59,139 nucleotides of DNA from an uncultured Prevotella sp. (lineage in GTDB: Bacteria > Bacteroidota > Bacteroidia > Bacteroidales > Bacteroidaceae), in the NCBI GenBank assembly GCA_944320195.1, contig CALUGP010000058.1, positions 1 to 59,139 of the forward strand, in the 5' to 3' direction. Positions 1 through 9,804 of the stretch are shown piece by piece. The translations under genes were made by a program, and so were the position numbers. Position 1 is the stretch's first letter. Every line of letters begins with the position of its first letter. A model generated the notes under the pieces. It was not told the origin of the DNA. It did no database searches and was given only the letters and a program-made list of their open reading frames with translations.

Positions 1-231
1 GTACGGATAATCCGATTGTGTAAACCTGTTTAGTTTATTTAGAGAAAAAGTGTCAACATAAATCAGGAAAAGACAAAAGGCCGTCTTTTACAATGCGAAA
101 GACGGCAAACGGGAACGCCAAAGGCGGCCTTTCATCTTGTGAAAAGCCGCCTTTCATATTTAGGCTCATTGTGCTTGTCAGGCTTATGAACCTGATAAGC
201 CTGACAAGCCGGGTGCCCCTTGTCGGGCTGT
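1..231. repeat. intergenic edge with R- and T-family repeats
   Basis: No gene is supported here. An R-family cluster lies at about 77-160: alternating inverted words of the type GCCGTCTTT and AAAGACGGC that can fold into one or two hairpins. A short T-family tract (about 170-212) follows, built from GGCTTATNA / CCTGATAAG words. Both sit downstream of the minus-strand phosphatase gene, so they may form the 3' end of its transcript. The first 75 bases show nothing recognisable. Confidence 0.6.
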
Positions 232-1173
232 TTACTTCTTGTGGCTCACGGTGTAGACCACCTTGCCGTCCTTGTCGATGAGGTGCAGGTCAAGCTCTTG
301 CTTGTCGGCGCATACCATGGAGAAGCCCGGAATGCCCGAGCAGAACTGCGTTCCGTCGATTTTCTCCACCTTCGGGCGGCTGAGCGAGCCGCTGGTGTTC
401 ACCACGTAGTCTATCGTGCAGCCCGGCTTGCGTATGTGCTGGAAGTTGTGTATGTGGCCGCACACGTACATGGCCACGTTCTTGTGCTTCAAGAGCACGG
501 GGTTGAGCGTCTTCTGCATGTCGGCGCGCTCGGTGTCGCTCTTGCTCGTCTGGGCGTAGATGGGGTGGTGGCCTACTACTATTACCCAGTCCTCGGTAGC
601 GGCGGTGAGCACGGAGTCAACCCATGCCAGCTGCTTCTCAATGTCCTGCTTGCAGGCGTCGGGGTATTTCTCGGAGTCCTTGCGGTACTTGTCAATCATC
701 GGCGTGGTGTCTACGAAGACAAGGCGCACGGTGACACCGTCGTCCTCAAGCACCTTCGTGTAGTATCTTGCAGGCATCTCCCAGCGGCGGCTCACCTTGG
801 CATAGTCAACCACGGCCTGCGTGTTTCCGCGGTACTCGTGGTTGCCGCAGATGGGGTACCAGGCCAGCATCAGCTCGGGATGCGAGTAGATGAGTTCGTA
901 GTTGGTCATCCAGAGAGGGTCTTTGGTGCTCACGACGCCCTCGAAGTGGTGTATGTCGCCTGCCGCGGCAACGCACTCTATGCCGACGGTCTCGGCCATG
1001 CGGCCCATCAGTTCGGCTATCGGTTTCTGGTCGTAGTAGCCGTTGCGGCCCAGGTCGTTGGCCACGTAGAAGTTTACTGACTTTTCAAGTTTTTCCCATT
1101 CTGCGGGTGTCTGGCCGAAAACCGTCATTACGGCGGCGGCCAAGAGGATGATAATGGATGATATTCGTTTCAT
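232..1173 (-). CDS. secreted metallophosphoesterase, purple-acid-phosphatase (ACP5)-like
   Basis: A 313-residue calcineurin-like phosphoesterase, predicted to hydrolyse phosphate esters outside the cytoplasm. I chose the start at MKRISS because it gives a clean signal peptide (residues 1-20, ending VFGQ). The longer reading frame would begin inside the upstream inverted repeat. Metal-site motifs appear in the expected order: VAND near 37-40, GDIHH 72-76, GNHE 110-113, GHHP 201-204, GHIH 239-242. The spacing and the DLGRNG start resemble tartrate-resistant acid phosphatase, whose GDNFY segment supplies a tyrosine ligand. Here that position appears to be histidine. The gene lies downstream of, and on the same strand as, a TonB-dependent receptor, which suggests a shared role in taking up a phosphorylated substrate. 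The fold is clear, but the substrate is unknown. Confidence 0.85.
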   Translation of the reverse strand: MKRISSIIILLAAAVMTVFGQTPAEWEKLEKSVNFYVANDLGRNGYYDQKPIAELMGRMAETVGIECVAAAGDIHHFEGVVSTKDPLWMTNYELIYSHPELMLAWYPICGNHEYRGNTQAVVDYAKVSRRWEMPARYYTKVLEDDGVTVRLVFVDTTPMIDKYRKDSEKYPDACKQDIEKQLAWVDSVLTAATEDWVIVVGHHPIYAQTSKSDTERADMQKTLNPVLLKHKNVAMYVCGHIHNFQHIRKPGCTIDYVVNTSGSLSRPKVEKIDGTQFCSGIPGFSMVCADKQELDLHLIDKDGKVVYTVSHKK

Positions 1174-1190
1174 TGTTTTTTTGTTTATTA

Positions 1191-1351
1191 GGAAGTTAGA
1201 GAAGTTAAGGAAGTTATCGCCCGCTTTGCGGGCTAAGAAGTTAAAGCCAAATGCCTTGCTGCTCACAGTAGGGATGAAATCTGTTAAACATTTGTCTTTA
1301 ACTTCTTAGCGAACGCAGTGAGCGATAACTTCTTTAATTCCTTTAACTTCC
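1191..1351. repeat. S-type inverted repeat, 56-nt arms
   Basis: Two 56-nt arms (1191-1246 and 1296-1351) are inverted copies of each other with a handful of substitutions. Both are built from GAAGTTA-like words with a small hairpin inside (a CCGCTTTGCGG-type stem in one arm, a CGCTCACTGCG-type stem in the other). The pair separates the phosphatase from the receptor stop codon. It would fold into a long hairpin in a shared transcript and could attenuate the downstream gene. Confidence 0.8.
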
Positions 1352-1368
1352 CATTTTATTGAAAATGG

Positions 1369-4152
1369 TTAGAAGTTCACTTTGAATCCTGCGTTGAGTT
1401 TCGCTCCGTAGTATTCCACCTGCATAGTCCTGTCCTTCGTTCCCTGGTAGTAGCGCAGCGGTTGGTTGAGCAGGTTGTTGGCCTGTGCGTAGACGGTGAA
1501 CTTCACGTTCTTGCCCCATGTGTAGCTGGCGTTGAGGTCCATGTAGTGCGTTGCGTCGTAGTAGCGGCGCAGGGCGGTCTCCTCCACATACTCCTCGTCG
1601 TCCTGGAAGGCTGACGTGTAGTTGTAAGACAGGCGCACGTTCAGGCCCCACTTGTCGAAGTAAAGCGACGCGTTGGCCATGTGCTCGGGCGAACCGGGCA
1701 GCGCCTGCTCGTCCTTGTCGCCGAATACAGACTTCACAATGTTGCTGTGAGTGTAAGTGTAGTTGCCGTAGAAGCCAACGCAACGCAGTGCCGGAGAGAT
1801 GAAGCCGAAGTCGCGCTGGAAGCCAAGCTCCACTCCGAGCAGGTCGGCGTCGAAGGCGTTGAGCGGCTGGCTGACCTCTGCCTCGGCGTAATTGCCGTAA
1901 GCCATGTCGCGCTTCAGGTTGACAGAATAGTCCTTGACGCGCTTGTAGAACACTGCCGCCGACACAAGGCCGACACTCTTGAAGTAGTAGTCGGCTGACA
2001 GGTCGATGTTGTGCGAGGTGATAGGCTTCAGGTCGGGGTTGCCCAGTGTGATTTCAACAGGCGACTCCTCGGTGTTGTAAGAAGCGTTGGCAACGAGGTG
2101 AGAGTACTTCGGGCGTGCCAGCGTCTTGGTGTAAGAGGCGCGCACCTTGAGGTCGTCGGTAGCGTCCCATTTGACGAGGAAGCTCGGCAGCCAGCTTATG
2201 TAGTTGTTCTTGAACTTGCCCGTTGGGTCGAGGCTTTCGTCTCCGTTCTCGTCGATGTTCCAGTTGAAGCCGCTTGTCTCAAGGTCAGTGTACTCCATGC
2301 GGAGGCCGGCCATTACCGTGAACTTGCGTCCCAGCTTCTGCGTGAAGCGCAGGTATGCGGCTGTAACCTGCTCGGTTGCGTCATAGTCTCCTGCCGATTC
2401 TTCGAGCACCTGCTCGCCTCCGAGCAGGGCCCAGTCCTTCGCATTAAACTGCTCGAGGTAGTCCTTGCTTACGAAGTCCATGGCCTTGTACTGGTCGCCG
2501 GGCATGAAGCCGTCGCGTATTTGCGATGTGTAATAGTTGGTGTAGTCGGTTCCGTAGATGTCCTCGTAGCCGTCCTTGTAGTCGTAACAAAGCACTTCCT
2601 TTGTCTTGTGCTTGTGAGTGTACTTCGCGCCGAACTTCAGCGAGTTGCCGAACAGGCCGCTTGCGAGGGGCAGCTCGAAGTCAACCTTGGCCTTCCACTC
2701 GTTTTCGCGTATCCATTCGTTAGCGTTGGTGAACTCGTCCACTTCCCAGTCGCCGTCATGAACAGAGATGGGCGTTATGGCGTAAGGCTGGCGTCCGCCC
2801 TCGTCTTCCATGTCGATGGTCATGTCCTTCTGCTTGATGGTGAAGTAACGCTCGTCGGGGCGGTCTTCGCTTGCACGTGAGTAAGACACCATCCAGTCGG
2901 TCTGCAGCTTGTCCCAGAGCAGGTGGTCACCGCCCAAGGTGAAGTCCATTGTCTGCTGGAGCTCGAGGCGTGCGCCGCGGTTGTCCTTTGAGCCGGCCTT
3001 GGTCTGTATCTCGGTCTTCATCTCTCCGGCGCCGTCGGCCAGGTCCTTGTAGCTAACGCGGTAGCGGTTCTCCCAGTCGTTGCGGCGGTTGTAGATGCCG
3101 TTGAAGTAGATTTTATGGTTCGGGTTGAAGTCGTAGTCCATAGAGAGCGAGTAGCTTTGGCGTTCGCGCGTCACGTAATATTGGCGCACTTCGGCGTCGG
3201 TGAGCACTACGTTGCCGTCGTCGTCAAGGTCGTATTCGAACTCGGTGTTGTCCGAGCCGGCCGGCGAGTTCTGGTAAGATATGGCGGCCATGATGCCGAA
3301 CTTGTCGTTGAAGAAGCGGTCGCCCCACGTCGCGCCGAGGTTGAGCTGGAGCTTGTCGCTAATCCAGTTGTAGCCCGTTCCGGCCGTTACGTTGAACACG
3401 CGGCGGTAAGGCGTGTTCTTGGTTACGAGGTTGATGGCACCGCCTATGGCGTCGCCGTCCATGTCGGCGGTCACGACCTTGTTAACCTCGATGGTCTGTA
3501 TCATGTCGGCCGGTATTAGGTCGAGCTGCACGTTGCGCGCGTCGCCCTCGGCGGAGGGCAGGCGGTTGCCGTTGATTGAGACGCTGGTGAGGTCGGGCGA
3601 CGTGCCGCGCACCTGTCCGAAGCGTGCCTCGCCCTGGTCGTACTGTACGTTGATACCGTTGATACGCTTGAGGGCGTCGCCGATGTTGGAGTCGGGGAAC
3701 TTGCCTACCTGGTCGGCCGACACCACGTTAGTCAGGTTGAAGCTGTTTTTCTGCTGGTTGATGGCGCGGCTCTGTCCGTGGAACGCGCCCTTCACCTCGA
3801 TGCCCTGAAGCTCCACGCCGTCAGAGAGCACGAAGTCGTGCACGGCCGTCTTGTCGGGTGATATAGTCAGTTTCATCGTCTTCGGTTCATATCCTACGTA
3901 GCTTACCTTCACCACGTAAGTGCCCGGCTTCAGGTTGGCGAGGGTGTAGTAGCCGTTGACGTCGCTCACCACGCCCGTGTGCAGGCTTTCAATCATCACC
4001 GTGGCTCCCGGCAGCACCTGGTTCTGAGTGTCAACGACGCGGCCGCGCATCACGCCGAGAGCGGCCTCGTTGGAGTCTGGCGCGGCCATAGTCGCCAGCG
4101 ACATGGCGGTTGCCATGAAAAAAACAGATAGTTTTTTGTAATTCTTTTTCAT
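1369..4152 (-). CDS. TonB-dependent outer-membrane receptor
   Basis: A 927-residue TonB-dependent transporter of the outer membrane. I chose the start at MKKNYKK because it yields a signal peptide ending around MAAP (residue 24). A carboxypeptidase-regulatory-like domain follows (about residues 32-110, with GRVVDTQNQVLPGATV and SYVGYEP). Next comes a plug with VGKFPDSNIGDALKRINGI and an EVNKVVTADMDGDAIGGAIN segment, then a long beta-barrel ending in an aromatic residue (VNF). It has no N-terminal STN signalling domain, so it is unlikely to act directly on a FecR anti-sigma factor. The downstream same-strand gene encodes a secreted phosphatase, which suggests uptake of a phosphate-containing or phosphatase-released compound. 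This is context inference only. Confidence 0.92.
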   Translation of the reverse strand: MKKNYKKLSVFFMATAMSLATMAAPDSNEAALGVMRGRVVDTQNQVLPGATVMIESLHTGVVSDVNGYYTLANLKPGTYVVKVSYVGYEPKTMKLTISPDKTAVHDFVLSDGVELQGIEVKGAFHGQSRAINQQKNSFNLTNVVSADQVGKFPDSNIGDALKRINGINVQYDQGEARFGQVRGTSPDLTSVSINGNRLPSAEGDARNVQLDLIPADMIQTIEVNKVVTADMDGDAIGGAINLVTKNTPYRRVFNVTAGTGYNWISDKLQLNLGATWGDRFFNDKFGIMAAISYQNSPAGSDNTEFEYDLDDDGNVVLTDAEVRQYYVTRERQSYSLSMDYDFNPNHKIYFNGIYNRRNDWENRYRVSYKDLADGAGEMKTEIQTKAGSKDNRGARLELQQTMDFTLGGDHLLWDKLQTDWMVSYSRASEDRPDERYFTIKQKDMTIDMEDEGGRQPYAITPISVHDGDWEVDEFTNANEWIRENEWKAKVDFELPLASGLFGNSLKFGAKYTHKHKTKEVLCYDYKDGYEDIYGTDYTNYYTSQIRDGFMPGDQYKAMDFVSKDYLEQFNAKDWALLGGEQVLEESAGDYDATEQVTAAYLRFTQKLGRKFTVMAGLRMEYTDLETSGFNWNIDENGDESLDPTGKFKNNYISWLPSFLVKWDATDDLKVRASYTKTLARPKYSHLVANASYNTEESPVEITLGNPDLKPITSHNIDLSADYYFKSVGLVSAAVFYKRVKDYSVNLKRDMAYGNYAEAEVSQPLNAFDADLLGVELGFQRDFGFISPALRCVGFYGNYTYTHSNIVKSVFGDKDEQALPGSPEHMANASLYFDKWGLNVRLSYNYTSAFQDDEEYVEETALRRYYDATHYMDLNASYTWGKNVKFTVYAQANNLLNQPLRYYQGTKDRTMQVEYYGAKLNAGFKVNF

Positions 4153-4345
4153 AAAAAATTGTGAATGATTTGACGGCTGCAAAGTTCCGACTTCTGTGTT
4201 ACACCGGCGTTACATGAATTTTTATTTAGGTTTAACAAGTTGTTACAAAGTTGTTGCAGAATGTCAAATCGCGCGCCTCCGTGCGTGTACCGGCCATGTT
4301 TGTTGTCAACGGTCATGTAACTCATTGACATCCAACGGGTTGCAA

Positions 4346-4432
4346 AAGGCCGTGTTTTGCAGGCCAAAACACGGCCTTTTAGCGTGCGGTTGGCGGCCTT
4401 TTGGAAGGCGAAAGGCCGCCAACCGCACGCCT
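4346..4432. repeat. R-family repeat cluster (R2)
   Basis: Four inverted words (AAAAGGCCGTGTTTTGC, its mirror, then a GGCGGCCTTTT / AAAGGCCGCC pair) form two adjacent hairpins upstream of the TonB receptor. Neither has a T-tract. The cluster lies directly next to a 294-bp MITE-like element. Confidence 0.7.
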
Positions 4433-4450
4433 GCCCATATGGCTTATGGT

Positions 4451-4744
4451 TCATCCGCAGTTCAGGTGTATGCGATAACAGCATTGCCTTTTGCTTTTGC
4501 CATAGCATTTCATGTGTACATCCTGTCACAAGCCAGGCTGTCGGTAACCGTCATGCCGCACTCCGATGCGGCATCCAGTGTATGCAGCTTGTAACATTTG
4601 ACGTAGTGGGTGTCTTCTGGATGCCGCATCGGAGTGCGGCATGACGGTTACCGACAGCCTGGATTAAAGTAGGAGGCGTACATAAAATGCTATCACAAAG
4701 ACAATAGAAGGTACAGTAATACTATACACCTAAACTACGGATGA
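4451..4744 (+). mobile_element. 294-bp palindromic MITE-like element, copy A
   Basis: The element runs from TCATCCGCAGTTCAGGTGTA to its inverted counterpart ending GGATGA. Its two halves are inverted copies over almost their whole length, with a short asymmetric centre. Each half contains a strong inner hairpin (GCCGCACTCCGATGCGGC). The flanks carry an exact 8-bp direct repeat, TGGCTTAT (4440-4447 and 4747-4754), consistent with target-site duplication. No convincing coding sequence is present, so a non-autonomous element is likely. Three other copies of identical length are in the window. Confidence 0.85.
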
Positions 4745-4822
4745 CCTGGCTTATTAGGCTGATCAGGCTAATTAAGCCCAATGGGCAGGATAAGCCTTAT
4801 AAGCCCGATGGGCAGGGGTTGC
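4745..4822. repeat. T-family 9-bp word tract (T2)
   Basis: Consecutive degenerate words of about 9 bp (TGGCTTATT, AGGCTGATC, AGGCTAATT), followed by inverted versions (GATAAGCCT, TATAAGCCC), lie upstream of the acetyltransferase-like gene. A small GGGCAG...CTGCCC hairpin closes the tract and is followed by a T-rich run, so it may also terminate transcription. Confidence 0.6.
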
Positions 4823-4907
4823 TGCCCGGTTTTTTATTATTTAACTTCCAAATCTTCCGTATGTCTTGAAAAAACGTTAATTTTGCATGATTAAACATAC
4901 CAGTAAA

Positions 4908-6056
4908 ATGTCATCAGTAACAATACGCAAGGTAAACACCAGGCGCGACCTCGAGCGGTTCATAGACTTCCACTACGACCTGTACGATGGTTGCGAGCAG
5001 GATGTGCCCAACCTTTTCTCAGACGAGATGAAGACCCTCGACAAGACGAGGAACGCAGCCTTCGAGTTCAGCGAGGCCGAATACTTCATGGCTTTCTACG
5101 AGGACGGCCGCATGGCCGGCCGCGTGGCGGCCATCATCAACCACAAGGCCAACAAGCGGTGGGGCCGCAAGTGCGTGCGCTTCGGATGGATAGACTTTGT
5201 CGACGACATCGAGGTGAGCCGCGCCCTGTTCCAGGCCGTCGAGGACTACGGCCGCTCCAAGGGCATGGACGAGATGATAGGCCCGCTCGGCTTCACCGAC
5301 CTCGACCCCGAGGGCATGCTCACCTGGGGCTTCGACCAGCTCGGCACGATGCCCACCATATACAACTATCCATACTACCCGGAGCACATGGAGCGCCTGG
5401 GCGACTTCGAGAAGGACAACGACTACGTGGAGTTCAAGATGATGGTGCCCGACACCGTGCCCGAGAAGTACACCAAGATAGCCGAGATGATAGAGAAACG
5501 CTACAACCTGCACGTGCGCAAGCTCACGAAGAAAGACGTCTTCGAGGGTGGCTACGGCAAAAAGATGTTCGACCTGATAAACACCTGCTTCAAGGACCTT
5601 TACGGCTACTCCGAGCTCTCGGAAAAGCAGATTGAGCAGTACATCGACATGTACTTCCCCCTGGCCGACCTCAGCCTAATCACCGTCGTGGAAGACTGGA
5701 ACGAGGGGCGCAAGCCCGTAGCCGTGGGCATCACCATACCCTCGCTGGCCCGCGCGCTGCAGAAATGCCGCCGCGGCAGGCTCTTCCCCTTCGGCTGGTG
5801 GCACGTGCTGCGCGCCCTCAAGGCGCACAAGACCGAGGGTGTTGACCTGCTCCTGCTCGGCGTTCTGCCGGAATACCGCATGAAGGGAGCCAACGCCCTG
5901 ATGTTCGCCGACCTCATACCGCGCTACCAGGCCTACGGCTTCAAGTGGGGCGAGAGCCAGGTTGAGATGGAGACCAACGAGAACGTGCAGAGTCAGTGGC
6001 AGTATCTCGACCCCAAGCTGCACAAGAGAAGAAGATGCTACAAGAAGTGGCTGTAA
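4908..6056 (+). CDS. GNAT-like N-acetyltransferase family protein
   Basis: A 382-residue soluble protein of a type common in Bacteroidota, resembling GNAT acetyltransferases. The C-terminal part has PEYRMKGANALMF, which fits the R-x-x-G-x-A acetyl-CoA pyrophosphate-binding motif. The N-terminal half (VTIRKVNTRRDLERF, GRVAAIINHKAN) also looks like a degenerate GNAT fold, so the protein may be a tandem GNAT. The substrate is not evident. I preferred the start at 4908 to the ATG at 4887, because a TAATTTTG -7 element at 4878-4885 would put the transcription start on top of the earlier ATG. There are no membrane segments or signal peptide. It lies about 105 bp upstream of parE on the same strand, separated by C- and T-family repeats. 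Confidence 0.7.
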   Translation: MSSVTIRKVNTRRDLERFIDFHYDLYDGCEQDVPNLFSDEMKTLDKTRNAAFEFSEAEYFMAFYEDGRMAGRVAAIINHKANKRWGRKCVRFGWIDFVDDIEVSRALFQAVEDYGRSKGMDEMIGPLGFTDLDPEGMLTWGFDQLGTMPTIYNYPYYPEHMERLGDFEKDNDYVEFKMMVPDTVPEKYTKIAEMIEKRYNLHVRKLTKKDVFEGGYGKKMFDLINTCFKDLYGYSELSEKQIEQYIDMYFPLADLSLITVVEDWNEGRKPVAVGITIPSLARALQKCRRGRLFPFGWWHVLRALKAHKTEGVDLLLLGVLPEYRMKGANALMFADLIPRYQAYGFKWGESQVEMETNENVQSQWQYLDPKLHKRRRCYKKWL

Positions 6057-6059
6057 CCT

Positions 6060-6150
6060 GACACCCACCCCGGCCCTCCCCAAGGGGAGGGGATGGCCTA
6101 TCGATCCAATTGGGCTTATTGGCCCCATTAGGCTTATCAGTCCTATGATT
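6060..6150. repeat. C-family hairpin followed by T-family tract (C1/T3)
   Basis: CACCCACCCCGGCCCTCCCC with a facing GGGGAGGGG forms a compact GC hairpin right after the acetyltransferase-like gene. A run of T-type words (GGGCTTATT, GGCCCCATT, AGGCTTATC) then extends to within about 12 bp of the parE start codon, so it must form most of any parE leader that starts upstream. Confidence 0.7.
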
Positions 6151-6161
6151 ATTAAACGATT

Positions 6162-8099
6162 ATGAGCGAAAACGAAATACAAAACCCACAGGTTTCATAT
6201 ACGGATGATAACATCCGCCACCTCTCCGACATGGAGCACGTGCGCACCCGACCCGGCATGTACATCGGCCGCCTGGGCGACGGCTCGATGCCCGAGGACG
6301 GAATATACGTCCTCTTGAAGGAAGTCATCGACAACTCAATCGACGAGTTCAAGATGGGCGCCGGCAAGCGCATCGAGGTTGACATCGACGAAGATCTGCG
6401 CGTGACCGTCCGTGACTACGGTCGCGGCATACCGCAGGGCAAGCTCGTCGAGGCCGTCAGCGTATTGAACACCGGCGGAAAGTATGACTCAAAGGCCTTC
6501 AAGAAGAGCGTCGGCCTGAACGGCGTCGGCATAAAGGCCGTCAACGCGCTCAGCTCAAGCTTCGAGGTGCGCTCTTACCGCGACGGCGCGGTGCGCACGG
6601 TGAAGTTCGAGAAGGGCGTCATGAAGGGCGACGACACCGCCGAGACGCAAGACGAGAACGGCACATACGTCTACTTCGAGCCTGACGCCACGCTGTTCAA
6701 GAACTATCGCTTCCACCACGACTTCGTGGAAACGATGCTCCGCAACTACACTTACCTCAACACGGGGCTGACCATCATGTTCAACGGCCGCCGCATCTTG
6801 AGCCGCAACGGACTTGAAGACCTGCTCAACGACACGATGACCACCGACGGCATCTATCCCATAATACACCTCAAGGGAGAGGATATCGAGATAGCATTCA
6901 CCCATACCAACCAGTACGGAGAGGAGTATCATTCGTTCGTAAACGGCCAGCATACCACTCAGGGCGGTACCCACCAGAGCGCGTTCAAAGAGCATATAGC
7001 CAAGACAATAAAGGAGTTCTTCAACAAAAACTTCGAGTACACCGACATACGCAACGGCCTTGTGGCAGCCATAGCGGTAAATGTGGAAGAACCGATGTTC
7101 GAAAGCCAGACAAAGATAAAGCTCGGTTCGCTCACCATGTCGCCCGACGGCGTAAGCGTGAACAAGTACGTGGGCGACTTCATAAAGACCGAGGTGGACA
7201 ACTACCTGCACAAGCACGCCGACGTGGCGGAGGTGATGCTCCAGAAGATACAGGCCTCCGAGAAGGAACGCAAGGAGATGGCCGGCGTCACCAAGCTGGC
7301 CCGCGAGCGCGCCAAGAAGGCCAACCTGCACAACCGCAAGCTGCGCGACTGCCGCATACACTTCAGCGACGTGAAGAACGACCGCAAGGAGGAAAGCTCC
7401 ATCTTCATAACCGAGGGCGACTCGGCAAGCGGCTCAATCACCAAGAGCCGTGACGTGAACACGCAGGCCGTGTTCTCGCTGAGGGGCAAGCCGTTGAACT
7501 CTTACGGGCTGACCAAGAAGGTTGTGTACGAGAACGAGGAGTTCAACCTCCTGCAAGCCGCGCTCGACATAGAGGACGGACTCGACACACTGCGCTACAA
7601 CAAGGTGATTGTGGCGACCGATGCCGATGTCGACGGCATGCACATCCGCCTGCTCATAATCACTTTCTTCCTGCAATTCTTTCCCGACTTGATAAAGAAA
7701 GGCCACGTCTACGTGCTGCAGACGCCGCTCTTCCGAGTGCGCAACCGCCGCTCGAAGATAAAGGACAAGGCCGTGCTCGAGGCCGCAAAGGGCACCAAGG
7801 GCGACTTCATCACGCGCTACTGCTACAGCGAGGAGGAGCGCATGAAGGCCATAACGGAGCTTGGCCCGGAGCCGGAAATAACACGGTTCAAGGGTCTCGG
7901 CGAGATAAGTCCCGACGAGTTCCGCGCCTTCATAGGCCCCGACATGCGCCTGGAGCAGGTCACCCTGCACAAGACCGACCAGGTGCAGAAGCTCCTTGAG
8001 TACTACATGGGCAAGAACACGCCCGAGCGCCAGAACTTCATCATCGACAACCTTGTCATCGAGGAAGACCGACCCGAGGAAGAGGAACTTTCAAATTAA
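6162..8099 (+). CDS. parE: DNA topoisomerase IV subunit B
   Basis: A 645-residue type IIA topoisomerase ATPase subunit that works with ParC to decatenate chromosomes. The GHKL ATPase domain is at the N-terminus: [10 protein letters not shown] (51-63, with the Mg/ATP Asn near 58), DYGRGIP (85-91) and [13 protein letters not shown] (118-130). The TOPRIM domain has ITEGDSASG (Glu about 418) and DADVDGMH (Asp about 487, 489, 491), followed by the C-terminal ParC-interaction region. The N-terminal pattern [17 protein letters not shown] fits Bacteroidota ParE better than GyrB, and the length is normal. The gene is followed on the same strand by an S41 protease and ybeY. No parC is in the window. 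Confidence 0.93.
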   Translation: MSENEIQNPQVSYTDDNIRHLSDMEHVRTRPGMYIGRLGDGSMPEDGIYVLLKEVIDNSIDEFKMGAGKRIEVDIDEDLRVTVRDYGRGIPQGKLVEAVSVLNTGGKYDSKAFKKSVGLNGVGIKAVNALSSSFEVRSYRDGAVRTVKFEKGVMKGDDTAETQDENGTYVYFEPDATLFKNYRFHHDFVETMLRNYTYLNTGLTIMFNGRRILSRNGLEDLLNDTMTTDGIYPIIHLKGEDIEIAFTHTNQYGEEYHSFVNGQHTTQGGTHQSAFKEHIAKTIKEFFNKNFEYTDIRNGLVAAIAVNVEEPMFESQTKIKLGSLTMSPDGVSVNKYVGDFIKTEVDNYLHKHADVAEVMLQKIQASEKERKEMAGVTKLARERAKKANLHNRKLRDCRIHFSDVKNDRKEESSIFITEGDSASGSITKSRDVNTQAVFSLRGKPLNSYGLTKKVVYENEEFNLLQAALDIEDGLDTLRYNKVIVATDADVDGMHIRLLIITFFLQFFPDLIKKGHVYVLQTPLFRVRNRRSKIKDKAVLEAAKGTKGDFITRYCYSEEERMKAITELGPEPEITRFKGLGEISPDEFRAFIGPDMRLEQVTLHKTDQVQKLLEYYMGKNTPERQNFIIDNLVIEEDRPEEEELSN

Positions 8100-8127
8100 A
8101 AATTAACAAGTAAAAAATTAAACAGCG

Positions 8128-8218
8128 CACATTTGGCTCATCCGGCTCATTTGGCCCATTAGGCTTATTAGGCCTAATAAGCCTGATAAGAAACGATAAG
8201 CCCAATAAGAAATATAAG
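8128..8218. repeat. T-family 9-bp word tract in the S41 protease leader (T4)
   Basis: This is the clearest T tract: TTTGGCTCA, TCCGGCTCA, TTTGGCCCA and TTAGGCTTA occur in register every 9 bp. Mirrored words (CCTAATAAG, CCTGATAAG, CCCAATAAG) follow, so the tract can fold on itself. It runs to the base before the ATG at 8221, leaving no room for a normal purine-rich ribosome binding site. Confidence 0.75.
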
Positions 8219-8220
8219 CA

Positions 8221-9804
8221 ATGAAAACCAAAGCACCGATAGTTTTTCTTTTCTGCCTTTTTACCTTTTTACCTTCGCACTCGCAGATGCGCGTCAACTT
8301 TTCCGAAGACAGTCCGATGCGCAAGCTCCACATAGCCGAAATGGCCATAACCAACCTCTATGTCGACTCGGTTGACGAGAGGAAGCTCGTAGAGGACGCC
8401 ATACGCGGCATGCTTGAGAAGCTCGATCCCCACTCGTCATACGCCGACCCCGAGGAGGTGAAGGCCATGAACGAGCCGCTGCAGGGCAACTTCGAGGGCA
8501 TCGGCGTGCAGTTCAACATGGTTGACGACACGCTGCTCGTAATCCAGCCCGTCTCGAAAGGCCCGTCGGAGAAAGTCGGCATCATGGCCGGCGACCGCAT
8601 AGTAAGCGTCAACGACACGGCAATAGCCGGCGTGAAGATGGCGCGCGAGGAGATAATGCGCCGCCTGCGCGGCCCCAAGGGCACGAAAGTGGACCTCGGC
8701 ATAGTGCGCCGCGGAGTGGCAGAAACGCTCAAGTTCACCGTCAAGAGGGACAAAATCCCCGTGAAGAGCGTCGACGCCGTGTACATGATACGCCCCGGAG
8801 TGGGTTATATAAGGATAGGAAACTTCGGAGCCACGACCTACGGCGAGTTCATGCGCGGCCTGGAACAGCTGCGCAAGGAAGGCATGCGCGACCTCATACT
8901 CGACCTTCAGGACAACGGCGGAGGCTACCTGCAGGCCGCCGTCCAGGTGGCCAACGAGTTCCTTCAGAAGAACGAACTGATAGTGTACACCGAGGGACGG
9001 CAGTTCCCCCGCATGGATTACAGGGCCCGGGGCAACGGTGATTTCCGCGAGGGACGCGTCCTCGTGCTGGTCAACGAGTTCACCGCGTCGGCCGCCGAGA
9101 TAGTCTCAGGAGCCATACAAGACCACGACCGCGGCACCATAATAGGCCGCCGCACCTTCGGCAAAGGCCTCGTGCAGCGGCCCGTTGACCTGCCCGACGG
9201 CTCCATGATACGGCTCACCATAGCCCACTACTACACCCCCGCCGGCCGCTGCATCCAGAAACCTTACACCAAGGGAGACATCGAGGACTACGCGCTTGAC
9301 TTCGACAAGCGCCTCAAGCACGGCGAACTGACCAACCGCGACAGCATACACTTCGCCGACTCGCTCAGGTTCTACACGCTCAAGGAGCGCCGCCCAGTGT
9401 ACGGCGGCGGAGGGATAATGCCCGACGTGTTCGTCCCCCTCGACACGATGCAGTACACCAAGTACCACCGGCAGCTTGTGCTTAAGGGCATAGTCATCAA
9501 CACCGACCTGCGCTACATCGACAACCACCGCGACCAGCTGCGCTCGCTCTTCCCCACGTTCGAGGCCTTCCGCACGGGCTTCCAGGTGCCCCAGGCGCTC
9601 ATCGACGACGTGATGAAGGACGGCGAGAAGCAGGGCGTGAAGCCCGAGGACGACGCGGAGATGCAGAAGACGCTGCCTTACCTCAAGGCGCAGCTGAAGG
9701 CTCTCGTGGCGCGCGACCTCTTCGACATGAGCGAGTATTTCCAGATAATCAACGAGGAGAGCGACATCGTGAAGGCGGCCATCAAATGTCTGTCTTCCGA
9801 TTGA
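8221..9804 (+). CDS. S41 family C-terminal processing protease (CtpA-like)
   Basis: A 527-residue periplasmic serine protease with a signal peptide (residues 1-22, ending SHSQ). A PDZ domain covers about 85-165 (GIGVQFNMVDDTLLVIQPV, AGDRIVSVND). The S41 catalytic domain has the Ser-Lys dyad: Ser about 290 in FTASAAE and Lys about 315 in TFGKGLVQ, with the 25-residue spacing seen in Tsp/CtpA. Such proteases cleave substrates from their C-termini in the periplasm. The C-terminal 130 residues form a family-specific extension. The stop codon lies inside the first word of an R-family repeat. A second, separate S41 protease is encoded at 42.5-44.3 kb. Confidence 0.92.
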   Translation: MKTKAPIVFLFCLFTFLPSHSQMRVNFSEDSPMRKLHIAEMAITNLYVDSVDERKLVEDAIRGMLEKLDPHSSYADPEEVKAMNEPLQGNFEGIGVQFNMVDDTLLVIQPVSKGPSEKVGIMAGDRIVSVNDTAIAGVKMAREEIMRRLRGPKGTKVDLGIVRRGVAETLKFTVKRDKIPVKSVDAVYMIRPGVGYIRIGNFGATTYGEFMRGLEQLRKEGMRDLILDLQDNGGGYLQAAVQVANEFLQKNELIVYTEGRQFPRMDYRARGNGDFREGRVLVLVNEFTASAAEIVSGAIQDHDRGTIIGRRTFGKGLVQRPVDLPDGSMIRLTIAHYYTPAGRCIQKPYTKGDIEDYALDFDKRLKHGELTNRDSIHFADSLRFYTLKERRPVYGGGGIMPDVFVPLDTMQYTKYHRQLVLKGIVINTDLRYIDNHRDQLRSLFPTFEAFRTGFQVPQALIDDVMKDGEKQGVKPEDDAEMQKTLPYLKAQLKALVARDLFDMSEYFQIINEESDIVKAAIKCLSSD

